Below are positions 1 through 7,258 of a stretch of 36,885 nucleotides of DNA, in pieces. The notes beneath the pieces were generated by a model that worked only from the letters and a program-made list of their open reading frames with translations, was not told where the DNA came from and searched no databases. The position numbers and the translations under genes are program-made. This DNA is from an uncultured Oscillospiraceae bacterium (lineage in GTDB: Bacteria > Bacillota > Clostridia > Oscillospirales > Oscillospiraceae). Location of the stretch: contig CAJFUI010000143.1 of assembly GCA_904420145.1 (NCBI GenBank), forward strand, positions 1-36,885. Direction: 5' to 3'. Numbering within the stretch: the first letter of the stretch is position 1; the number at the start of each line of letters is the position of its first letter.

Positions 1-9
1 CGCTAAGAG

Positions 10-87
10 CCGGGCTTCGCCCGGTTGCGCTCTGTATGCCTCGCTGCGGCTCGGCAAAAACTGGCCTAAGAACCCATGGTTCTTAGG
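10..87. repeat. Hairpin fragments related to the complex repeat
   Basis: Two perfect hairpins lie at the left edge of the window. One has stem CCGGGC at 10-15 pairing with 19-24. The other has stem CCTAAGAACC at 65-74 pairing with 78-87 across the loop CAT. The second resembles the CTTAGAACC hairpins inside the complete repeat units at 176-196 and 9428-9448, so this is probably a fragment of another unit continuing off the left edge. No coding region is supported here. Confidence 0.6.
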
Positions 88-122
88 AATCTCCTTATCC
101 CTGTTGATTTTTAGGAGTATTT

Positions 123-599
123 CGCGCCCCGGCGCGACCCACTTTTGTGACCAAACAAAAGTGGGCAAAAGTTGGCTTAGAACCTACGGTTCTAAGAACT
201 CCCTTGTCCCAGCTGGAGTGCGTCCTCCTATCACCGGCGCATGTCCACCGAAAGGAAGGTCTCTCCCGCCCCGGGCGTTACGCCCTCCTGCGGTGGAGCA
301 CTCCACCTTTCTGTCCCCACCAACAGCGCCTGCTGCGGCGGAAATGGGTAAGCCTTTCCGTGTCCGGAAGCGATAGAACGTTGCTCTTTGTTATCCCGTC
401 GCAGGAGGGCGTAACGCCCGGGTCCAGAACAACCAGTCCATGCCAAGTTTCCACCCGGACTGCCGGAAACTGAGAGGCAAATCTATTTCGCGATGCCTCA
501 CGGCCTCCACCCAGTCCTCAGGGTTCTTAGGGGCTCGCCCCTAAGTGGCCTTTTGGTTCCTTTTGGGCCATGCCAAAAGGAACCCGCACCGGGGTGCGG
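123..599. repeat. Complex palindromic repeat, complete copy A
   Basis: This non-coding unit is a mirror-symmetric series of hairpins. From left: a GC-rich hairpin (123-136), a T/A-tract hairpin (stem CCCACTTTTGT, 138-165), a CTTAGAACC hairpin (176-196), a core of 24-bp inverted arms around 105 nt (270-422), a CTTAGGGGC hairpin (526-545), a T/A-tract hairpin (stem GGTTCCTTTTGG, 555-584) and a GC-rich hairpin (stem CCGCACC, 584-599). The same elements occur in the same order with almost the same spacing in copy B (9374-9848); the offset drifts only from about 9252 to 9249 nt along the unit. I do not recognise a named family. Short open frames across it change between copies and are not believable genes. 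Confidence 0.85.
270..422. repeat. Core long inverted repeat of copy A
   Basis: The 24-nt left arm (270-293, beginning CCCGGGCGTTACGCCC) is the reverse complement of the right arm (399-422), with one G-T wobble at the inner end. The arms enclose exactly 105 nt (294-398). Just inside the left arm a small hairpin (GGTGGAG at 292-298 with CTCCACC at 301-307) could form as an alternative. Copy B has the same arms and also a 105-nt interior. This could be a structured RNA, a MITE-like element with terminal inverted repeats, or a protein-binding cruciform. Confidence 0.8.
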
Positions 600-774
600 A
601 ACACCCCAAATCGATAGAACGCAGTTCTATCATAACCCACCTGTGCAGCCCTTAGCGCAGCGGAAAGGGCGGGTACAGGACGGCAGTCAATACGGTGCTG
701 CACCGAGGCTGACGGAACCTGCGAAGCAAGCACATTTCGCGATGACCGTCAGTCCCTACCCGGTCCTTGGGGTT

Positions 775-900
775 CTTAGGGCACAGCCCTAAGCAGCGTT
801 TTGGTTCCTTTGCCGCTGAGGGCAAAGGAACCCGCTCCGCAGAGCGGAATCTTCCCGCACCCAGAGGACACCGATTAAGTTCTTAGGGCGCAGCCCTAAG
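775..900. repeat. Partial copies of the complex repeat (right-hand hairpins)
   Basis: The right-flank trio of the unit is repeated: stem CTTAGGGC (775-782 with 786-793), stem GGTTCCTTTGCC (803-814 with 821-832) and stem CCGCTC (832-837 with 842-847). A lone CTTAGGGC hairpin follows at 882-900. The middle stem has TTTGCC/GGCAAA where copy A has TTTTGG/CCAAAA, so pairing is kept while sequence changed. Sequence at about 607-770 also resembles the core interior and right flank of copies A and B but lacks the long inverted arms. Confidence 0.7.
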
Positions 901-932
901 CAGCGAAACCTCCCGCGGTAGGACTTTGCCTC

Positions 933-1223
933 TTACTGCCGGAAGGGTACCACATTCCCCACGACGCGCCCGACCCCATACACCATGCCGATATGAACGG
1001 CGAAGCAGGCAAGCAAGAGGACCGCCGAAAGAACCTTGCGCTTGGTCAGCTCACAGGCCCTCTGCCAATAGTCCCCCATGATCCAGATTTCGGAGGCAAA
1101 AAACAGGATGAACAACGGGCTACTTCTCAGCAGCATCGCCATATTGGACAACGCGTAGCTGATGATCACATAGTTGACGGACCAAGCGATGAGCGCAAGA
1201 TAGTTTGACACCTTCGTCTTCAT
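933..1223 (-). CDS. Small membrane protein, unknown function
   Basis: This 96-aa protein starts at an ATG preceded by GGAGGT at an 8-nt spacing; a longer upstream in-frame start lacks that support and would run through the terminator at 1315-1345. It has about three hydrophobic stretches, near residues 7-32, 34-53 and 66-90, with short basic loops, so it is probably an integral membrane protein. I do not recognise a family. A good promoter (1263-1291) lies just upstream and the gene appears monocistronic. Downstream it runs directly into the hairpin repeat region, whose first hairpin (882-900) could limit read-through, although no T-tract follows it. Confidence 0.6.
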   Translation of the reverse strand: MKTKVSNYLALIAWSVNYVIISYALSNMAMLLRSSPLFILFFASEIWIMGDYWQRACELTKRKVLSAVLLLACFAVHIGMVYGVGRVVGNVVPFRQ

Positions 1224-1262
1224 CTCTCTGTACCTCCATTCTTTTTTCTGCTGCTTGATGGC

Positions 1263-1291
1263 AGTATAGCACATGGCGGCAGACGTGTCCA
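1263..1291 (-). promoter_or_regulatory. Promoter of the small membrane protein gene
   Basis: On the minus strand a -35 box TGGACA (1286-1291) and a -10 box TATACT (1263-1268) are separated by 17 nt. Each differs from the sigma-A consensus at one position. The start codon is about 40 nt downstream. Confidence 0.6.
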
Positions 1292-1314
1292 CTCTCTTCC
1301 TCCTCCGTGCGCAG

Positions 1315-1345
1315 AAAAAGGCGGCTGTCCCGCAGAACAGCCGCC
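1315..1345 (-). terminator. Rho-independent terminator of the cooS operon
   Basis: A perfect 9-bp stem (GGCGGCTGT at 1320-1328 with ACAGCCGCC at 1337-1345) with an 8-nt loop is followed on the minus strand by TTTTT. It lies about 70 nt past the stop codon of the flavoprotein gene. Confidence 0.85.
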
Positions 1346-1414
1346 CGAAGAAATAGGATTCAGATGTAAAGACCTCACAGAGTTTGCGCACTGCGGCGGG
1401 CCATAACCTACCCT

Positions 1415-2644
1415 TTATCGGGCGTAGGCGTACTCCCCGTTCTTCTCATTGATGCCGTAGAAGTCGGCGAAGGTCAGCTGGAAAAGATGGTCCAGCTTGT
1501 CGGAGAGGTCCACGCCATTCCGGATCAGGTACAGGTAGAGACCGGTGTTGGAGATATTCCCAAGGACCAGATAGCCCGTGAGCTTTCCGTCCTTCACCAC
1601 CGCCTTCTTGTACTCGGTGGGCGTATGGTGCACCAGCACCTCGGCCCCCTCCGTCTGGTCCAAGCGGCCCACGGAGAGCATGGTGATCCCGAAGAAGTTG
1701 CTGGTGTTCTTAAAGGGGTAGGGCTTCTCGTAGACCTCCTCAATGCCCGCCATGTTCCGCGCCGCTACCTTGCCCTGGTCCATGGCGTCAGGCCACACGC
1801 CGGATAGTCCGGTGCAGTCCCCAGCGGCGTAGACATCGGGGGCCGAGGTCCTGAGATGCTCGTCCACGGTGATGCCCCGCTCAGCGGCGATGCCGCTGTC
1901 CACGGCGATCTGGATCCGGGGGCGGACGCCGGCGGCCATGATGACAAAGTCGCAGGGCACGTGCTCCCCGGTGGAGAGGATCACCTCGGTGATATTCCCC
2001 GCCCCGTCCACCACTGCGTCGCTGGCCCCGATGCCCAGCAGGAAGCGGCAGCCGTGGTCCTCAAAGGCCTTCTGGTACACGGAGGCGGCGTAGTCGTCGG
2101 TCTGGAGGGGCATGACCCGCTCCGCCATCTCGGCGATGGTCACCTCCGCCCCCCGCTCGCACAGGGCGCTGGCGGCGTCCAAGCCCACAAGGCCGGAGCC
2201 CACGATGAACACCCGCTTCCCCTTGCCGAAGGCCTCGTCGATCTTCATGGCGTCGCTGAGGTCCCGGAATCCAAAGACGTTGGGGGCCTCCCGGAAGTGG
2301 GGGATGGGCGGGATGAAGAACCCCGCGCCGGTGGCGATGAGGAGCTTGTCGTAGGGCAGGCTGTACCCCTCGCCGAAGTAGACGGTCTTGCCGGCGGTGT
2401 CGATCCTTGTGGCCGTCTCGCAGGAGATGTGGGTGATGTCGTGCTTATCGAAGAAATCCGGGGCTACAAAGCCGATGCCCTCCACGTCCCGCTCGCGGCC
2501 TAAATACTTGTGGAGCATGCAGCGGGAGTGGACGTGCTCGTCAATGGAGAGGACGGTGATAACCGCCTCCGGCTTGAAATCCCGCAGGGTCGCCGCCGCG
2601 GCAATGCCGGCGGCGCCGGCGCCGATAATCACATATCGCTCCAT
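1415..2644 (-). CDS. FAD/NAD(P)-dependent oxidoreductase linked to CooS/CooF
   Basis: This 409-aa protein belongs to the pyridine nucleotide-disulfide oxidoreductase family (NADH oxidase / CoA-disulfide reductase / rubredoxin reductase type). Visible are the N-terminal FAD motif GAGAAG (8-13), a Cys at 42 near the position of the redox-active Cys of NADH oxidases, the NAD(P) motif GSGLVG (149-154) and the C-terminal FAD motif AAGDCT with Asp276. Its ATG lies 7 nt after AGGAGG and overlaps the end of cooF by 16 nt, so it is translated with it. Flavoprotein genes of this type often accompany cooS and cooF and are thought to pass electrons between CooF and NAD(P)+. That role is inferred from context; a stand-alone NADH oxidase or peroxide-related activity is possible. 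Confidence 0.85.
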   Translation of the reverse strand: MERYVIIGAGAAGIAAAATLRDFKPEAVITVLSIDEHVHSRCMLHKYLGRERDVEGIGFVAPDFFDKHDITHISCETATRIDTAGKTVYFGEGYSLPYDKLLIATGAGFFIPPIPHFREAPNVFGFRDLSDAMKIDEAFGKGKRVFIVGSGLVGLDAASALCERGAEVTIAEMAERVMPLQTDDYAASVYQKAFEDHGCRFLLGIGASDAVVDGAGNITEVILSTGEHVPCDFVIMAAGVRPRIQIAVDSGIAAERGITVDEHLRTSAPDVYAAGDCTGLSGVWPDAMDQGKVAARNMAGIEEVYEKPYPFKNTSNFFGITMLSVGRLDQTEGAEVLVHHTPTEYKKAVVKDGKLTGYLVLGNISNTGLYLYLIRNGVDLSDKLDHLFQLTFADFYGINEKNGEYAYAR

Positions 2645-3093
2645 TCGCCCACCTCCTTTACCTCAATGGCGCCCTTGGGGCAGGCTCGCACACAGGCAGG
2701 CCCCTCCTCCAAGTGGGCGCAGAAGTCGCATTTAATCATCCGCTTGCGGTCCGGAGAGATGGCGGGCACGCCGTAGCGGCAGCTCATGACGCACATGTAG
2801 CAGGCGGCGCACTTCTTCTCATCGTACTCCACAAGGCCGTTCTCCATGTTCTTCACCAGCGCCCCGGACATGCAGGCGCCGGCGCAATCCGGCACATCGC
2901 AGTGGCGGCAGAAGATGGGGTCGTAGCCCCCCTTGCCGTCGGAGACGATGCGGTTGCGGGAGATATTGTTGGGGTCGGTGAGATCCAAGGTGTAGACCCC
3001 GCTGCCCCCGTCGGTGCGGTGGGCCTCCATGCAGGCCACGGAGCAGTTCTTGCAGCCGTCGCACTTAGCAGGGTCGATCATAATTCGTTTCAA
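2629..3093 (-). CDS. cooF: CooF-like four-cluster ferredoxin protein
   Basis: This 154-aa polyferredoxin should carry electrons between CooS and the downstream flavoprotein in the cytoplasm. It has 16 cysteines arranged as four [4Fe-4S] binding sets: CDGCKNCSVAC (residues 11-21), CRHCDVPDCAGAC, CAACYMCVMSC, and CDFC followed by CVRACP. This is the architecture of CooF, HycB and DMSO-reductase B subunits. I chose a TTG start because GAGGTGG lies 8 nt upstream; an ATG four codons later and a TTG further upstream overlapping the cooS stop are alternatives. It sits directly between cooS and the flavoprotein gene and is translationally coupled to both. Confidence 0.88.
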   Translation of the reverse strand: MKRIMIDPAKCDGCKNCSVACMEAHRTDGGSGVYTLDLTDPNNISRNRIVSDGKGGYDPIFCRHCDVPDCAGACMSGALVKNMENGLVEYDEKKCAACYMCVMSCRYGVPAISPDRKRMIKCDFCAHLEEGPACVRACPKGAIEVKEVGEWSDM

Positions 3094-3110
3094 GGCGTCC
3101 ACCACCTCTC

Positions 3111-4994
3111 TCAAATGTTCAGCGCCTTGCGCTTCTCCTCGATGATGGCCTCCAGCTTATCCGCGGCGCTGACGCCGTTGGGATCGATGATGACCTTGCC
3201 GCCGGTGAGAGAGACCATGTCCTCAGTGAGGATCCTGGTCACCAGCTTGCTGCCAGTCATGAAGGGGGGCACGCCAAGGTGTAGAGGCAGGCCCAGAGCC
3301 AGAGCGAAGGCCCCGTCGGCGATGGCCTGCTCCTCCAGCCACTGGGCGGCAGAGAGGACAAGAGGCAGCTGGGGCAGGTCCACGCCCAGCTCCGCGGCGA
3401 TCTCCGTGGCCACGATCTCCAGCCGGCCGATGGCGAGGCAGGGACCGAAGTTCAAAACCGGGGGAATGCCCAGCTCCTTGCAGACGGCCTTCAGGTTGGG
3501 CCCGGCCAGCTCCGCGGCCTCGGGGGTCATGAGCCCCACGTTCTCCAGGCCCCCGGAGGAGCAGCCGGCGGTGAGGACGATGATGTCCCGCTTGATGAGC
3601 TCCTTGGTGAGCTCTACGGTCAAGGTGTCGTGGCCGTAGGCCACGCTGGAGCAGCCCACCACGCCGGCGATGCCCTTGATCTTGCCGGAGACAATCAGGT
3701 CGATCAGAGGCTTCCAGCTGCCGCCAAGGAAAGCCTTGAGGCTGCCCTCGCTGACGCCGGTGAGGGTGTTCTTGTTGCCGTGATCGGGGAAGAGATTCAT
3801 GGGCACCTTGCCCCGGCGCTCCTTATAGGCGTCGATAATCTCGTCGATGATCTTCTCCCCGTCGGCCTCCCGGGTGGCAAAGTTGTAGGGGATGTATTCG
3901 GCGTTGGCCTTCTTGGCCACCACGTCGAGGCAGATCTGCTTGATCTTCAGCTCATCGCAGATGGGCTCGATGCCGGGCAGCGTGCAGTTAAACTCGCTGA
4001 GCACCGCGTCGATGGCGCCGCAGGAGAGGACAGCCTCGGAGATGTAGTTGTTGCCGGCGTGGCCGTCGAAAATCTCGGTGTAGTGGGCGCCCCGCAGCTG
4101 CAGGTCCTGTCCTACGCAGGTGCAGCCCACCAGCTTGAAGCCCTTGGCCCCGGCGGCCTTGGCCTTGGCCACCACATCCTCGTCGGTGAGGCGGTCCTGA
4201 ATGTAGGTAAACAGGGAGTGCTGGTGGCCGGTGATGAGGATGTTGATGTAGTCGGGATCGATGACGTTCATACCCACCGGGGCCATGCGGATCTCCGGAT
4301 CCCCCAGCACCACGTCGTTTAAGAGGTTGGTGAGCATCAGGCCGTAGACGCCGGTGGAGATACCCAGACGCAGGCAGGAGGTCATCATCTCCACCGGGTC
4401 GGAGGAGAGGTTGGTAGAGGTCTTCACCACGTTGTTGAATACCTCGCCCTTGGCGCCGCCGGGCATGATGCCCAGCTCCTTCCAGCGCTTGACCCGGGGG
4501 GCGTAGGCCAGCTTCTCCACCAGCTCCATAGGCTCATACTCCGGGCGGTAGAGGTCGCTGAGCACCGCGTCGGCCACCTTCACCGCCAGGTCCCACTTGT
4601 CTGTGGCGCCGGTGATGCCGAAGAGGTCGGCCAAGTGGTCGAGGGCCTTCTCACTGCGGATCTTCCCCTTGGAGAGGCCGGTGTTCTTCAGCTGGCGGGC
4701 GGTGTTCTCCACAATGTGGATGTAGCAGCCGGAGCCGGCGGCCACGGCGCGGGTAAAGTTCCGGGCCACGATGGTGTCGGCGTTGGCGCCGCAGATCCCG
4801 CGGGGGGCGTCGGGGGTGATGCGGCAGGGGCCGTTGGCGCACAGGCGGCAGCAGACCCCCTGCAGGCCGAAGCCGCACTTGGTCTTCTGGGTGGCCACCC
4901 GGTGGTGGCTGGTCTCCCGGGGCAGATGGCGGATATACTCCTCCATGGGCTTGTCCGCGCTGGGACAGGTGTTGCAGTTGTAGCACGCATTCAT
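3111..4994 (-). CDS. cooS: CooS-type Ni-Fe-S carbon monoxide dehydrogenase homologue, altered active-site surroundings
   Basis: This 627-aa protein is a full-length anaerobic CO dehydrogenase catalytic-subunit homologue. The ATG chosen is 9 nt after GGAGG; another ATG three codons earlier touches the Shine-Dalgarno. Cluster D cysteines (40, 48) and cluster B cysteines (49, 52, 57, 68) are in the CGFGLQGVCC region. All six cluster C ligands can be matched to C. hydrogenoformans CooS-II: His257, Cys293, Cys337, Cys448, Cys478 and Cys519. However, by ungapped local alignment to CooS-II recalled from memory, His93 is replaced by Tyr91, the following His series of the proton channel is mostly lost, and Lys563 is replaced by Gln556. 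An extra cysteine set (Cys4, 7, 10) lies at the N-terminus. No cooC maturation gene or acetyl-CoA synthase genes are nearby. CO oxidation, another reduction, or a scavenging role are all possible. Confidence 0.9.
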   Translation of the reverse strand: MNACYNCNTCPSADKPMEEYIRHLPRETSHHRVATQKTKCGFGLQGVCCRLCANGPCRITPDAPRGICGANADTIVARNFTRAVAAGSGCYIHIVENTARQLKNTGLSKGKIRSEKALDHLADLFGITGATDKWDLAVKVADAVLSDLYRPEYEPMELVEKLAYAPRVKRWKELGIMPGGAKGEVFNNVVKTSTNLSSDPVEMMTSCLRLGISTGVYGLMLTNLLNDVVLGDPEIRMAPVGMNVIDPDYINILITGHQHSLFTYIQDRLTDEDVVAKAKAAGAKGFKLVGCTCVGQDLQLRGAHYTEIFDGHAGNNYISEAVLSCGAIDAVLSEFNCTLPGIEPICDELKIKQICLDVVAKKANAEYIPYNFATREADGEKIIDEIIDAYKERRGKVPMNLFPDHGNKNTLTGVSEGSLKAFLGGSWKPLIDLIVSGKIKGIAGVVGCSSVAYGHDTLTVELTKELIKRDIIVLTAGCSSGGLENVGLMTPEAAELAGPNLKAVCKELGIPPVLNFGPCLAIGRLEIVATEIAAELGVDLPQLPLVLSAAQWLEEQAIADGAFALALGLPLHLGVPPFMTGSKLVTRILTEDMVSLTGGKVIIDPNGVSAADKLEAIIEEKRKALNI

Positions 4995-5052
4995 TATTGG
5001 CATCCTCCTGTATTCTCACGTCTCTCTATGTTTCTCATCGCTTTTCTCATAT

Positions 5053-5095
5053 GCCTGCCCCAAAAAGGGACAGGCGGCCCCTCCCCAGCGGAGGG
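5053..5095 (-). promoter_or_regulatory. Two hairpins in the cooS 5' leader
   Basis: The presumed cooS leader holds a 9-bp stem with one G-T pair (5053-5061 with 5067-5075) and a 6-bp stem (CCCTCC at 5079-5084 with GGAGGG at 5090-5095). Neither has a T-tract on the minus strand, so they are not simple terminators. I do not recognise a known riboswitch. Confidence 0.4.
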
Positions 5096-5139
5096 ACTCT
5101 CTGCGGTTTTTTGTCAAACCACAGCCTTTCACAGATACT

Positions 5140-5181
5140 ATTATAGCGAATCACCGCCGCCCTTCTCTATTGCAAATGCAA
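5140..5181 (-). promoter_or_regulatory. Putative cooS promoter with upstream palindrome
   Basis: A perfect -10 hexamer TATAAT is at 5140-5145 on the minus strand, about 145 nt before the cooS start. No good -35 box lies 16-19 nt upstream. Instead a palindrome (TTGCA, 2 nt, TGCAA; 5170-5181) is centred about 42 nt upstream of the expected transcription start, the usual position for class II activator sites. The site is not a clear match to the FNR, CooA or Rex consensus. The activator is unknown. Confidence 0.4.
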
Positions 5182-5190
5182 CACTTCAGG

Positions 5191-5218
5191 GAAAATGCCG
5201 GCGCTTTTGCGCCGGCAT
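5191..5218 (-). terminator. Terminator of the solute-binding protein gene
   Basis: A perfect 10-bp stem (ATGCCGGCGC at 5195-5204 with 5209-5218) with a 4-nt loop ends on the minus strand in TTTTCCC, just after the stop codon at 5237. The T-tract is short. Confidence 0.65.
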
Positions 5219-5236
5219 GCTGGGGAATCTGCCCCC

Positions 5237-7012
5237 TTACGCGGCGGGCTCCGCCGCCGTCACATGGTCGAAGAAATAGGCCCCCATAGCCCGGCGGTAG
5301 ACCCCTGTCAGGCCGTCGGCAAGCGCCGAGGTGGTGTTGTAGTAGAAGAGGGGCACCACCCCCTTGGACTGGAGCAGCAGCTCCTCCGCGTCGTGGAGGC
5401 AGGCCTCCCGGGCAGAGTTGGAGGAGGCGCTGACCACACTGAGGAGCAGGTCGTAAGCCCGGTCAGAGAAGCTCACCACGTTGCCTCCCGCGGTTCCAAG
5501 GCTGGACTGCCAGCGCTGGAGGAAGGCCAGGGCGTCGTCATAGGCCGCGTCAAAGCGGAAGCCCGCCATGGTGAACTCGCCCCCCAGCAGCAGCGACCGG
5601 GCCTCCTCCTCGTCCGCCGCGCGCAGCGTCACCGTCACATTCAGGGTCTCCTGCCAGAGCTGCTGAAGGTAGCGGGCCACCGCCTCATTCTCGGGGGTAT
5701 CCACATAGACGTACTCCACCGTCGGGAAATTCTGGCCGTTTGGGTAGCCGGCCTGACTGAGCAGGGCCCTCCCCCGGGCAGCGCGGCTCTCGGCAGTGAG
5801 CTCCTCCTCGGTCAGGTTGTAGTCGCCCACCGCCCGATAGTCCCAGAAGGTCTCCTCCTCTTGCCCTGTCTCCGCCTCCTCGATCAGGTCCTCCGGAAGC
5901 ACCACCTCCTCGCTGTCCGTCGTGGTGGTATCTGTCTCTGTCGCCACGGCCCACTCGTCGTCCCGGTTACTGATCCCCGGCGGCACAAGCCCCGTGGCAG
6001 CAGTAACCGTAGGGCTGCCGCTGGCCTCAACCACCGCTGCGGTGTCCACCACCGCCGCAAAGGCCTGACGGACAAACTCGTTGTCAAAGGGGGCTGCGGC
6101 GTTGTTCAGCAGCAGGGCGTAGGTGGAGGGCACCGCCTCCAGCTCCAGTGTGCCGGCCTCCTGCTGCTCCAAAACCGCGCTGTCCGGCAATCCCGCAAGG
6201 AAATCAATCTCGCCGGAGAGGAGTTTCTCATAGTCGGCCGCCGCGTCCGTCTGCCACACAAACTCGATCTCATCCGGACCCGTAGCCTCGCCGTAGTAGT
6301 AGGGGTTGCGCTCCACCAGGATAGACTCCTCCGAGATGGTCCGCAGCCGGTAGGGGCCAGTGGAGATCACGGCGCTGGCTGTCTGTCCCCATGCGCCGCC
6401 GTATTCTTCCACCATATCCTCCCGCACAGGCATGGTCAAGGTGCCCGCGCAGAACTCGTCCAAAAAATAGGCGCAATGGCCGGTTAACTTAATCACCAGT
6501 GTATGCCCATCCGGCGCCGAAACTCCGGTCAAAAGGGATCCATCCTTCTCCGCCTTGGCCTGGTAGTATCCCTCCACCATGTACAGCTTGGCCACCGCCG
6601 CCGGAGGATCCGACATCTCAAACAGCCGCCGGTAGGCGTAGACAAAATCCTCGGCCGTTACATCCTCCCCGTCGGACCACTTGGCGTCGGAGCGCAGAGT
6701 GAAGGTATAGGTCACCGCACCGGAGACGTCCTCCTCTGTGGTGTAGCTCTCCGCGATCCCCGGAGCGAGCACCGCGTGGCCGCTGCCGTCGTCCTCCCAG
6801 CGCAGCAGGTTCTCATAGAGGTGGTAGAGCACCGTGTCCCCGCCGCTGGCGGAAGCCGCAGCGGGGTCCGCACTCTCTTGGCGCACAGTGGCGCACACCC
6901 GCAGGCGGAAGGCATTCCCCGCGTCCTCCTCTTCCGTCTCCTGCGACCCGCAGGCCGTCAGGAAGCTCATCGCCAGCACAGCTGCCAGCGCAAGCGCAAG
7001 CCATCTCTTCAT
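5237..7012 (-). CDS. Peptide/nickel-type ABC transporter solute-binding lipoprotein
   Basis: This 591-aa protein belongs to the SBP_bac_5 (OppA/DppA) family, which captures oligopeptides or related ligands at the outer face of the membrane. A lipoprotein signal is clear: residues 1-20 are basic then hydrophobic, ending LTAC with Cys21 as the lipidated residue. That decided the start; AAGGAG lies 11 nt upstream. The family region (LAPGIAESY, then KWSDGEDVTAEDFVYAYRR) follows. Near residues 355-390 there is an unusual Thr/Asp/Glu-rich insertion. No permease or ATPase genes are adjacent, so it is an orphan component using a transporter encoded elsewhere, or serves in sensing. It has its own promoter and terminator. 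Confidence 0.88.
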   Translation of the reverse strand: MKRWLALALAAVLAMSFLTACGSQETEEEDAGNAFRLRVCATVRQESADPAAASASGGDTVLYHLYENLLRWEDDGSGHAVLAPGIAESYTTEEDVSGAVTYTFTLRSDAKWSDGEDVTAEDFVYAYRRLFEMSDPPAAVAKLYMVEGYYQAKAEKDGSLLTGVSAPDGHTLVIKLTGHCAYFLDEFCAGTLTMPVREDMVEEYGGAWGQTASAVISTGPYRLRTISEESILVERNPYYYGEATGPDEIEFVWQTDAAADYEKLLSGEIDFLAGLPDSAVLEQQEAGTLELEAVPSTYALLLNNAAAPFDNEFVRQAFAAVVDTAAVVEASGSPTVTAATGLVPPGISNRDDEWAVATETDTTTTDSEEVVLPEDLIEEAETGQEEETFWDYRAVGDYNLTEEELTAESRAARGRALLSQAGYPNGQNFPTVEYVYVDTPENEAVARYLQQLWQETLNVTVTLRAADEEEARSLLLGGEFTMAGFRFDAAYDDALAFLQRWQSSLGTAGGNVVSFSDRAYDLLLSVVSASSNSAREACLHDAEELLLQSKGVVPLFYYNTTSALADGLTGVYRRAMGAYFFDHVTAAEPAA

Positions 7013-7058
7013 ATGCAAAAAGTCTCCTTCAAAACAGCAGGATCGCTGTCCCAACAGG

Positions 7059-7095
7059 GCTTTTAGAAAAGCGGCGGCGCCGCTTTTCTAAAAGC
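7059..7095 (-). promoter_or_regulatory. 17-bp hairpin in the solute-binding protein leader
   Basis: A perfect 17-bp inverted repeat (7059-7075 with 7079-7095, loop 3 nt, stem GCTTTTAGAAAAGCGGC) lies between the promoter at 7122-7150 and the start codon at 7012. No T-run follows it on the minus strand. It could stabilise the mRNA, act as an attenuator, or be an operator near the transcription start. Confidence 0.6.
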
Positions 7096-7121
7096 TCGGA
7101 TCCTGTCAACAGCTGTTCTTT

Positions 7122-7150
7122 ATCATACCAGCTTTCCCTCCTCCTGTAAA
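7122..7150 (-). promoter_or_regulatory. Promoter of the solute-binding protein gene
   Basis: On the minus strand, -35 TTTACA (7145-7150) and -10 TATGAT (7122-7127) are 17 nt apart, each one base from consensus. The predicted 5' leader is about 100 nt. Confidence 0.65.
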
Positions 7151-7258
7151 GGCGGTCGGCAAAAAAGTTACAAAATGTTACAAATTTGGTGTCTCTCCCT
7201 TGTGCCGCCCCCCCGCCTCTGTTGCCGGGACAGCAGCGCACGGCCCCGCCGCGCCGGC

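Noticed and set aside
104-792. Several short open frames across the left repeat region
   Set aside because: They cross perfect hairpins and inverted repeats, differ between repeat copies, and have no recognisable domain.
5053-5095. Nickel/cobalt riboswitch in front of cooS
   Set aside because: The two simple hairpins do not show the four-way junction or conserved junction bases that I know for NiCo riboswitches.
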